Assembly: GCA_038234815.1 (NCBI GenBank)
Contig: JBBQSU010000054.1
Location: 1 to 21,864, forward strand
Origin: JBBQSU01 sp038234815
GTDB taxonomy: Bacteria > Planctomycetota > Phycisphaerae > Tepidisphaerales > Tepidisphaeraceae
Length of the DNA stretch: 21,864 nucleotides
Direction: 5' to 3'
Positions within the stretch are counted from its first letter, which is position 1. Every line of letters begins with the position of its first letter. Position numbers and translations under genes: made by a program. Of this stretch, positions 16,528-21,864 are shown in pieces. Under the pieces are notes generated by a model. The model was not told the DNA's origin and did not search any database. It worked only from the letters and a program-made list of their open reading frames with translations.

Positions 16528-16592
16528 CCCCCCCCCCGCGCGAAAAACCACTGGATCGGAAGGACGATCGGTCCATCCGAACGCAAAGCGAC

Positions 16593-17597
16593 TCAATCCT
16601 GCGTCTTCTCTGGCCCACTCGCCGGCGAACCGTTTTCCGGCGCGACAGCCTCCTGACCGGTCTGCCCTTCGCTGGCGTTGCTCGATGCTTCGCCCGATTC
16701 ATTCGACTGCCCCGATTCAGCCGCTTCCAGCGATTCCGGCTCTTCGGGCCGCAGGCTCCTCAGCACGTCCTCCGCGGAGCTTTGCCGGTTGATATACGCC
16801 CCGATTTGCGGGCCGACGCCTTCGCGCTTCTTCTGCGGCTTTTTCTTATTAACTGCGGCCTCCACCGGCAGGTCGTCGGGGATATAAAGAATCCGCCGGC
16901 AACTGGTGCAATAGACCATCTCGTCGCGCGAATGCAGCTTGTTGTAAACGTCGGCAACCAGCGTCATGTTGCAGGCGGCGCAAAGGTACTCCTCTTTGCG
17001 GCGGTCGGGCCGCTCCAGCCGGGACATGGCCTCGCCTTCATAGCGATCCGCGAGCTTGTCAAACATCTCCCTGGCCCGCGCCGGCACGGCCGCGGCCGCT
17101 TCGTTCCGCGGGGCCTTCATCGCTTGAATCTCCGCCTGAAGCACGACGCTCTTATCCCCGATTTCGGCCTTCAGCCGGTCACGCTTCTGCGTCTCGGCAA
17201 CGGATTCGTCGTGCAGGGCCTTCACCTCCGCCTGCATCTTTTCCACCGACTCCATTCCCTTGAGCAAGTCTTCCTCGGCCGTGGCCTTGTCCTTCTTTTG
17301 CGTAGCGATTTCGACGAGAAACGTCTGGTATTCCTTGGCGTTGTGCGTGGTGGATTGCTGCTCGCGGAGTTTTTCGATGTGCGCGTCGCGCGACTTGATA
17401 TCCAGTTCCCGGCCCCCGGCAGCAGATTGCATTTCCTTCAACTTAGAATGAGCCAAGGCGAGCCGCTCATTCACGTCAATCAGTCGCCGTTCCTGCACGC
17501 GCAGGTTTCGTGTGGTCGCCTCCAACCGGCTTTGCACCTCACGAAGTGCCTGATCGGCCTGAAACAGCTTCACCAATGCCAGATTCGTCGGTCCCAT
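16593..17597 (-). CDS. coiled-coil protein with C4-type zinc ribbon
   Basis: A 334-residue cytoplasmic protein. Residues 8-160 are heptad-like, Lys/Glu/Arg-rich coiled coil, including THNAKEYQTFLVEI near 84-97, which matches the NNKEY-type motif of this family (Pfam C4-type zinc-ribbon domain proteins such as chlamydial CT398/CdsZ). Residues 206-233 have CAAC and CTSC pairs 20 residues apart, which form a zinc ribbon. After residue 265 comes a tail of about 70 residues rich in Glu, Ser, Gly and Ala. The family's role is poorly defined, and links to RNA metabolism or secretion have been proposed. The start is ATG 17597, with AAGGA 7 nt upstream. It has its own strong predicted promoter at 17636-17664 and is convergent with the DUF1570 gene. 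Confidence 0.85.
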   Translation of the reverse strand: MGPTNLALVKLFQADQALREVQSRLEATTRNLRVQERRLIDVNERLALAHSKLKEMQSAAGGRELDIKSRDAHIEKLREQQSTTHNAKEYQTFLVEIATQKKDKATAEEDLLKGMESVEKMQAEVKALHDESVAETQKRDRLKAEIGDKSVVLQAEIQAMKAPRNEAAAAVPARAREMFDKLADRYEGEAMSRLERPDRRKEEYLCAACNMTLVADVYNKLHSRDEMVYCTSCRRILYIPDDLPVEAAVNKKKPQKKREGVGPQIGAYINRQSSAEDVLRSLRPEEPESLEAAESGQSNESGEASSNASEGQTGQEAVAPENGSPASGPEKTQD

Positions 17598-17635
17598 CAA
17601 ACAATCCTTTTGTCAAGCAACATCAAGAGTCCGGC

Positions 17636-17664
17636 ATTATGCGGCAGAAGGCCCGGCATGGCAA
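17636..17664 (-). promoter_or_regulatory. strong predicted sigma-70-type promoter of the zinc-ribbon gene
   Basis: On the minus strand, TTGCCA (17659-17664, 5 of 6) and CATAAT (17636-17641, 5 of 6) are separated by exactly 17 nt. Transcription would start near 17630, giving a leader of about 33 nt with AAGGA before the ATG at 17597. This is one of the two best sigma-70-like matches I found here, alongside the rex promoter. Confidence 0.6.
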
Positions 17665-17737
17665 TCGCGCCCTTATGCGCAGCAACTGCCTTTTGGCTGG
17701 GCTGGACGAATGCACCGAACCACAGGCTGATCGGCCC

Positions 17738-18244
17738 TTACGACATCCCGTGCGCGGCCTTATAGAGGTTCCAGATCAGGTGCATCTGGCCCTGATGGTG
17801 GGCTTCGTGCCAGGCGAGCATGATGATCGACTCGGCGACCGAGCGTTTGACGTTGTTGGGGAAATCCGTCACGCGGGCCAGGTCGGCGGAGCTTAGGCCG
17901 GCAAAATACGTTCGCGCACGATCGTAATGCTGATCGAGGGTTTTCTGGATCGCCTGCAAGTCGGGCACATTGGTATCTGAAGGCGTGCTGCCGCCGGCAA
18001 AATCCCGGACCAGAGCTTCATCCGCCACCGGCAGATTCTGGAGCCGCTGATGCACATAACGGTCATGCGTCGCGGCCAGGTGCATCGCCTGCCAGGCCAG
18101 ATGCGACCGGCCCGGGCCCGGACGCCAGGCCAGAACCGTCTGCACATTCTGCCCGCTCTTGGCGATCGTATCGAGCAGCCCTTTCACACGGGCGCGCGAA
18201 AAATCCATCGTCGCCAAAAGCGTTTCTATATCCATCGCTGCCAT
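17738..18244 (-). CDS. DinB-family four-helix metal-binding protein
   Basis: A 168-residue cytoplasmic protein of the DinB/YfiT-like superfamily, four-helix bundles with a His-based metal site. Some members are thiol-dependent transferases, and many have no known substrate. Conserved elements are SHLAWQAMHLAATHDRYV (47-64), which contributes an early His, and the C-terminal AWHEAHHQGQMHLIWNL (144-160) with the His cluster at 146-150. The start ATG 18244 has GAGAGGA 6-7 nt upstream. It follows the ispD-like gene by 36 nt in the same direction and may be cotranscribed with it. The exact reaction cannot be told from sequence. Confidence 0.85.
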   Translation of the reverse strand: MAAMDIETLLATMDFSRARVKGLLDTIAKSGQNVQTVLAWRPGPGRSHLAWQAMHLAATHDRYVHQRLQNLPVADEALVRDFAGGSTPSDTNVPDLQAIQKTLDQHYDRARTYFAGLSSADLARVTDFPNNVKRSVAESIIMLAWHEAHHQGQMHLIWNLYKAAHGMS

Positions 18245-18280
18245 TTGTGTCCTCTCAGTCGGGTTAAGAAAAAGGGAAAA

Positions 18281-18976
18281 TTACCATTGCGCTTCAGTGA
18301 ACGGATTGTCCGCGGCGCGCACCTTCGGTTGGGGAAGGATGCCCAGCATCGCCTTGACCAGGCGCTCATCAGCCGCTGAGCCAAGCCTGACATTCAGCGG
18401 AGAGCCTTTCAACATGGTCCACTCCGAGGCGTGCGGTTCTTTGTTTGCACGCGCGGTTTCGATGAACCTTGCCCGCGATAAGGCATAAGGCGTCTGCATC
18501 TGCACGAAGTGACCCGGCAGGTGCGCGGCCACGGGCATGTTCCCCTCGTCGAGTTCGATGAGCGAGCCGCGCAGCGCCACCGCCAGCGCGACCGCGGGGT
18601 GGGCTTCGGCTTCGGTCAAAATCTGATCCAGGTCAAAATATGGAACGACCGGCCGGGCCGCATCGTGGACGATGACGTGCGTGGCTTCGTCGATGATGTT
18701 GGCTGCGCCGGCGGCCAGCTGCTGCGACCATTTTTCACCTGCCGTCACCAGTTTCACCCCGGAAAAACCCAGATGCGCGCCGTATTTTCGCTTGGCTTCC
18801 TCGGCGGCGTCGGTCGAGACAATCAACTGAATCTGCTTGATCGGCTCGCGGTTTAGAAACAGTTCGACGCTGCGCAATAATGCCTCGCGACCGTCAACCT
18901 TAAGGTAAGCCCCACCGGGTTCAGAACCCAGGCCGGGGGGCGTCGCCGTCACAATCACCACGCTGAAACACGCCAT
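18281..18976 (-). CDS. ispD: divergent IspD-like cytidylyltransferase
   Basis: Resembles 2-C-methyl-D-erythritol 4-phosphate cytidylyltransferase, the third step of the MEP isoprenoid pathway (CTP + MEP to CDP-ME). From ATG 18976 the product has 231 residues, the usual size. ATG 18988 also has a GGAG and is equally possible. Family features are VHDAARP (103-109), the QTP motif (161-163) after a dR/GHF-like stretch, and a C-terminal GSPLNVRLGSAADERLVKAM resembling G...N.KiT...D...A. However, the N-terminal CTP-binding loop, normally AAGxGxRMG, reads TATPPGLGSEPGG and lacks its conserved Arg. The DTIK-like Thr is also not obvious. It may be an atypical functional IspD or a paralogue with a changed role. 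I am confident of the fold, less so of the activity. Confidence 0.75.
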   Translation of the reverse strand: MACFSVVIVTATPPGLGSEPGGAYLKVDGREALLRSVELFLNREPIKQIQLIVSTDAAEEAKRKYGAHLGFSGVKLVTAGEKWSQQLAAGAANIIDEATHVIVHDAARPVVPYFDLDQILTEAEAHPAVALAVALRGSLIELDEGNMPVAAHLPGHFVQMQTPYALSRARFIETARANKEPHASEWTMLKGSPLNVRLGSAADERLVKAMLGILPQPKVRAADNPFTEAQW

Positions 18977-19014
18977 GCGCAACTCCATTTCACTCCGAAC
19001 TTTACTACCACCGG

Positions 19015-19043
19015 ACCATACAGAGACGACAAAATCTCCGCAA
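19015..19043 (-). promoter_or_regulatory. predicted promoter of the ispD-like gene
   Basis: On the minus strand, TTGCGG (19038-19043, 3 of 6) and TATGGT (19015-19020, 4 of 6) are spaced by 17 nt. Start of transcription would be near 19008, downstream of the far in-frame ATG at 19111. This supports translation from 18988 or 18976. The weak -35 limits confidence. Confidence 0.35.
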
Positions 19044-19112
19044 GCGCTACTGCGGCCTGCGCCTTGCCGGATCGGGCCGCCGAAACTGCTAGCCGACCGC
19101 CGCGAGAGCATC

Positions 19113-20204
19113 TCAACCTACGTGCAATACCCGGGGGAAAAAATCCTGCTTCATCGCCTTCTTGGCCAGAGCAAGGGTTTCTTCGGCAAGGATATTAGCC
19201 CGCTTGGTACCGGCTTTCAGCACGTCGATCACGTCATCGGGACGGGCCTCGAAGGCCTTGCGGCGGTCGCGGATCGGCTCCAAAAGCGCGTTGAGCACCT
19301 CAATCAGCTTTTTCTTGATGACGACGTCGCCAACCTTGCCCCCCGCATACATCGCGCGGTGTTCGTCCAGCCAGGCCGAATCGTTATTGAAGGTTTCCTG
19401 AAGTGCCCATAGCGGATTTTTCTCAGGATTGGTCTCGCCGGGATCACTGACGCGCAGCCGCTTGGGATCGGTATACATCCCCATCACTTTCTTTTGCACG
19501 ACGTCGGCGGGATCGGAAAGGAAGATGGCATTATTGAGCGACTTGCTCATTTTGAGCAGTGTGCCTTCTGTCCCCGGAGGGCCAAGACCAACCAGTCGGC
19601 GCACGCGGCCCAGCTTGGGCAAAATCACCGGAAACACCCCGCCGGCCTGTACATAATCCTTGTCCTCGGTATGCGGATCGACGGCGCAGTACATCTGATC
19701 GAACCTGCGGGCCACCTCGCGGCACATTTCCAGATGGGGAATCTGATCCTCCCCCACGGGCACCAGTTCCGGCCGAAAGGCAAGGATGTCGGCACACTGA
19801 CCCACCGCATAAAGCAGGAAGCCGAAGGGGTAGCTATCGCCGAGACCTTTGACGAGCAGTTCTTCCTTCAGCGTGGGATTGCGCATCAGCCGGTTGAACG
19901 GAATCAGCATGGAAAAGAAAAACGTCAGTTCGTCGATCGCGGGGACTTCGCTTTGCAGCACGATCGTGCTTTTGGCCGGGTCAATCCCGCAGGCCAGGTA
20001 ATCGGTAGCGATGTCGATGATGCTTTGCCGGATTTCTTCGGGCTTTTCAGCCCGGGCCGGCGAGGTGAAGGCGTGCTTGTTGGCGATGAGGAAATAGCAG
20101 TCGTACTCGTCCTGCATGGCCAGGCGATTTTCGATGCTGCCGACGTAATGGCCGAGGTGCAGTTTTCCGGTGGGCGTGTCGCCGGTAAGTATCCGTTTCT
20201 TCAT
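19113..20204 (-). CDS. trpS: tryptophanyl-tRNA synthetase
   Basis: Class I synthetase that charges tRNA-Trp. The 363-residue product starts MKKRILTGDTPTGKLHLGHYVG, with the HIGH motif as HLGH at 16-19. The usual Arg in TGDRPTG is Thr here. KMSKS is intact at 218-222. The PVGEDQIPHLEMCREVARRFD segment (149-169) is typical of TrpRS and distinguishes it from TyrRS. Length is slightly above the common 330 because of an insert around 170-215 and a longer C-terminus, as in the TGDxPTGKLHLGHY subgroup. It ends 136 nt before the ispD-like start. No gene occupies that gap beyond the predicted promoter. Confidence 0.95.
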   Translation of the reverse strand: MKKRILTGDTPTGKLHLGHYVGSIENRLAMQDEYDCYFLIANKHAFTSPARAEKPEEIRQSIIDIATDYLACGIDPAKSTIVLQSEVPAIDELTFFFSMLIPFNRLMRNPTLKEELLVKGLGDSYPFGFLLYAVGQCADILAFRPELVPVGEDQIPHLEMCREVARRFDQMYCAVDPHTEDKDYVQAGGVFPVILPKLGRVRRLVGLGPPGTEGTLLKMSKSLNNAIFLSDPADVVQKKVMGMYTDPKRLRVSDPGETNPEKNPLWALQETFNNDSAWLDEHRAMYAGGKVGDVVIKKKLIEVLNALLEPIRDRRKAFEARPDDVIDVLKAGTKRANILAEETLALAKKAMKQDFFPRVLHVG

Positions 20205-20296
20205 GCGCAGGAGTCTATCGCAAGAAGCAGGCGCGGGGAACCGCCGACGGCGCGCATGGACAGGGCATGAACGGACAGGCAGCGCACCGGGCCAGA

Positions 20297-20437
20297 CTAT
20301 TTCGGTGGCGGGGTCGCGGCGCGCAGGTCGGTCACTTTCATGTCAGCCTGACGCTCGGGCTTGCCTTCCTGCGTGCTGCATCCGATCAGCGGAACTAATC
20401 CTGCCGCCAGCATCGTGATAATCAGAAGTGCTTTCAT
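20297..20437 (-). CDS. 46-aa small lipoprotein
   Basis: A short gene found by reading the minus strand between trpS and the next lipoprotein gene. GGAG lies 7 nt before ATG 20437. The 46-residue product begins MKALLIITMLAAGLVPLIGC, a clear lipoprotein signal with LIGC and Cys20 as the lipidated residue. The mature peptide is only 27 residues, charged (QEGKPERQADMKV), and ends TPPPK. It starts 12 nt after the stop of the larger lipoprotein gene, so the two are very probably cotranscribed. Small entericidin-like or anchoring lipoproteins have this size, but no family match is claimed. Confidence 0.65.
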   Translation of the reverse strand: MKALLIITMLAAGLVPLIGCSTQEGKPERQADMKVTDLRAATPPPK

Positions 20438-20449
20438 GGAGCGGCTCCT

Positions 20450-21070
20450 TCATTTTGCAAAAGTTGCGACGATCTCCGGCATGGCTTTTTCGTAGGCGGC
20501 CTGCACGGCATACTTAAGCGCTTCGCGCTTAGTGGCACCGGGGTTGGCCTCGATAATCCTGCGGCAATTGCCCACGCCCTTTACATCCAAAGTCTTCACG
20601 GCGACGCCATTTTTCACCAGCGTGATTCGCAGGTTGACCTCGCCGACCTGGGCCACAGTGACCGCGCCGGTATCGTCTTCCACATTCACCCGGTTAATGT
20701 AGATTTCGATCCCCGCAGGCACGGCTGGCGGCAATGTATCGACCACACTGGCAGAAAAGCCGGCGGCGTTCAATTCATCGCGCGTGGCATTGGCGATCCA
20801 GTCGGGGACCGAATCGTCGGTGGTGGTATTGGCGGTGCGCGTGCCGAAGCCATTCTTGACCGCGCCGATGATGAGGTGTCCGTCCTTGCTCTTTTCGGTT
20901 AAGCCGATGCTGGGCTTGGCCACCAGAATGGCGCCGGACGCGCCTTGGTTCTTGGAAATCGGCTGGTATCCGGCCAGGTCGATCTTCATATCCACCAGCG
21001 CGCACCCGCCAGCGAAATTGAGCAGGACCAGCCCTAAAACGCCCACTAGGATGGGTTTCACACGCACCAT
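20450..21070 (-). CDS. lipoprotein of YajG-like architecture, function unknown
   Basis: A 206-residue exported lipoprotein. AAGGAGG sits 7 nt before the ATG. The signal spans residues 5-22 and ends FAGGC, with Cys23 lipidated. The mature protein has a beta-strand opening (GAILVAKPSIGL), a segment around 85-105 with VPDWIANATRDELNAAGFSA, a central IEIYINRVNVED strand, and a C-terminal helical region (ATKREALKYAVQAAYEKAMP). The order of a 'resistance to x, y-synthase-like' domain followed by a strand pair and helix resembles the YajG/LptE-type auxiliary lipoproteins in outline, but this is by-eye and weak. It lies upstream of the 46-aa lipoprotein and behind a predicted promoter at 21096-21125. 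Confidence 0.75.
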   Translation of the reverse strand: MVRVKPILVGVLGLVLLNFAGGCALVDMKIDLAGYQPISKNQGASGAILVAKPSIGLTEKSKDGHLIIGAVKNGFGTRTANTTTDDSVPDWIANATRDELNAAGFSASVVDTLPPAVPAGIEIYINRVNVEDDTGAVTVAQVGEVNLRITLVKNGVAVKTLDVKGVGNCRRIIEANPGATKREALKYAVQAAYEKAMPEIVATFAK

Positions 21071-21095
21071 GATCGTGCCTCCTTATTGAGCGCGC

Positions 21096-21125
21096 ATTGT
21101 GGCGTTACGCGTCCACAACTGTCAA
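21096..21125 (-). promoter_or_regulatory. predicted promoter of the lipoprotein pair
   Basis: On the minus strand there is a perfect TTGACA (21120-21125), an 18-nt spacer and CACAAT (21096-21101, 4 of 6). Transcription would start close to 21089, leaving a leader of about 19 nt that holds AAGGAGG. The 17-18 nt geometry and the perfect -35 make it credible. Confidence 0.5.
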
Positions 21126-21326
21126 CGAAATAATTCCGGCGCTGCGCGGGAGGAAGCCGCGGCAGAAGGCGAGCCGGGTCAAGGGGATCGACACTGGGCT
21201 GGGAACGGGACGATCGAGGCTTCAGCGCGGACCACCGCGGCCCATGGATCGTGCTTAGCCCTTGCCAAAAAAATCGACAAAGACCTTTTGCGCGGATGGC
21301 CCCTGCCGTGAAGAACGCCGCAAGCC

Positions 21327-21665
21327 TTACAGCGCTTGCTCGTTCGTCTCGCCGGTTCGGATGCGCACCACCTGCGAAACCGGATAGACAAATATCTTGC
21401 CGTCACCGACTTCACCCGACTTGGCGGCCTCAACGATGGCCGCGACGGCCTTCTCGCACTCGTCCGACTTCACGCAAACCTTCAAAAGGACTTTGGGTAC
21501 AAAACCCACGTCCATCTTGGCTCCGCGATAACGCTCGGTATGCCCCATCTGGCGGCCAAAACCTTTGCATTCTACCGCGGTCACACCAAGCAGACCCAGC
21601 TTGGCCAATGCGGTTTTTACGGCGTCAAGTTTGTGCGGCTTGATGACCGCGTCAATCATTTGCAT
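21327..21665 (-). CDS. glnB: nitrogen regulatory protein PII
   Basis: A trimeric signal protein that binds ATP/ADP and 2-oxoglutarate and controls nitrogen-related enzymes, transporters or kinases. The 112-residue product starts at ATG 21665, with GGAGG 7 nt upstream. It aligns without gaps to E. coli GlnB numbering: IDAVIKPHKLD at 4-14, the T-loop region GFGRQMGHTERYRGAKM at 35-51, GEVGDGKIFV in the 80s-90s, and RIRTGE near 101-106. The nucleotide-binding elements are kept. The T-loop tyrosine uridylylated in proteobacteria (Tyr51) is Met here, and Ser49 of cyanobacteria is Ala. A frame extending to 21710 adds non-family residues and is rejected. No amt or glnA gene is visible in the window. 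Confidence 0.93.
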   Translation of the reverse strand: MQMIDAVIKPHKLDAVKTALAKLGLLGVTAVECKGFGRQMGHTERYRGAKMDVGFVPKVLLKVCVKSDECEKAVAAIVEAAKSGEVGDGKIFVYPVSQVVRIRTGETNEQAL

Positions 21666-21696
21666 AAGGCAGCCTCCAACGGTTGTTGATGATGCA

Positions 21697-21725
21697 AGAA
21701 TAGGTGACACAAAACGCTATGAACA
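21697..21725 (-). promoter_or_regulatory. weak promoter candidate for the PII gene
   Basis: On the minus strand, TGTTCA (21720-21725, 3 of 6) and TATTCT (21697-21702, 4 of 6) are spaced by 17 nt, about 32 nt before the ATG. The match is modest, and a nitrogen-dependent sigma-54 site was looked for and not found in good form. Confidence 0.25.
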
Positions 21726-21775
21726 GCGGGCACGATAGTACCCACGGCCACGACGAATGACAAAGCGATCTTAAG

Positions 21776-21794
21776 CCACCCCGGCAAGGGGTGG
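21776..21794. repeat. 7-bp perfect hairpin upstream of the PII gene
   Basis: CCACCCC (21776-21782) and GGGGTGG (21788-21794) are perfect inverse complements with a GGCAA loop. No T-tract follows on either strand, so it is not a standard intrinsic terminator. It lies about 110 bp upstream of the PII start and could end an upstream gene outside the window or act as a regulatory structure. Confidence 0.4.
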
Positions 21795-21864
21795 ACAGAC
21801 GGTCGCGCGTGACTTTCCCATAAACAACGCGCGTGCCAATGCTCGTCAACCCAATTAAATCCCA

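Noticed and set aside
16549..16578. hairpin GGAT..GGAC gatcg GTCCATCC between convergent genes
   Set aside because: The stem is interrupted and there is no T-tract on either strand, so bidirectional termination is not supported.
16782..17765. 327-codon plus-strand frame
   Set aside because: It is antisense to the zinc-ribbon gene, which has CxxC pairs, a ribosome-binding site and a good promoter.
18977..19111. N-terminal extension of the ispD-like frame to ATG 19111
   Set aside because: The added residues are Ser/Gly/Arg-rich and not family-like, and a promoter candidate lies inside this stretch.
21267..21290. possible intrinsic terminator after the PII gene (T7 run on the minus strand)
   Set aside because: The preceding stem has only about four A/T-rich pairs, too weak for a terminator.
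21685..21710. sigma-54-like sequence TGTCACCTATTCTTGCAT (minus strand) before the PII gene
   Set aside because: The -24 GG is GT and the GG-to-GC spacing is one base too long for the strict sigma-54 pattern.

Overview
The window is a GC-rich bacterial chromosome segment. It is most likely from a planctomycete, perhaps of the Phycisphaerae. This is inferred from the combination of a DUF1570-type gluzincin, a split ResB/CcsA (System II) cytochrome c assembly pair with a long periplasmic N-terminal domain on CcsA, a CtpA-type S41 protease with a Pro/Thr-rich tail, several small lipoproteins and a LolCD-type exporter. No rRNA, tRNA, CRISPR array or intact mobile element was recognised.

Region by region: (1) Bases 1-1992 look like an accessory or decaying patch. 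They hold a possible Cys-rich small protein, a two-domain lipoprotein, a 108-aa protein of unknown function and a remnant of a RelA/SpoT alarmone synthetase whose open frame runs into the rex promoter. (2) Bases 2039-3868 (+) hold the NADH-sensing repressor Rex and an M29 metalloaminopeptidase. (3) Bases 3904-7895 (-) hold a two-gene System II cytochrome c biogenesis unit, resB then ccsA. (4) Bases 7896-8684 hold an intergenic region with two palindromes, one lying across the -10 of a predicted promoter, followed by a short alpha/alpha-toroid (terpene-cyclase-repeat) protein on the + strand. (5) Bases 8965-15192 (-) form a compact run: lysS, lolC/E-type permease, lolD, ilvE, S41 protease. lolD and ilvE share a TGATG junction. 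(6) Bases 15217-16527 (+) encode a secreted DUF1570 gluzincin, divergent from lysS by only 24 bp. (7) Bases 16593-20204 (-) hold a coiled-coil/C4 zinc-ribbon protein, a DinB-fold protein, a divergent IspD-like cytidylyltransferase and trpS. (8) Bases 20297-21070 (-) hold two lipoproteins, one only 46 aa. (9) Bases 21327-21665 (-) encode a PII signalling protein that lacks the usual T-loop tyrosine 51.

Much of the content is housekeeping (two tRNA synthetases, branched-chain amino acid transamination, isoprenoid synthesis, lipoprotein trafficking). An envelope and respiration theme runs through Rex, ResB/CcsA, LolCD, CtpA and the lipoproteins. I did not find a clearly new multi-gene system. 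The best leads are the operator-like palindrome and its short toroid protein, the IspD homologue with a degraded CTP-binding loop, the PII protein without its modification site, and the alarmone-synthetase remnant joined to the rex promoter. All promoter calls are by-eye matches to the sigma-70 consensus.
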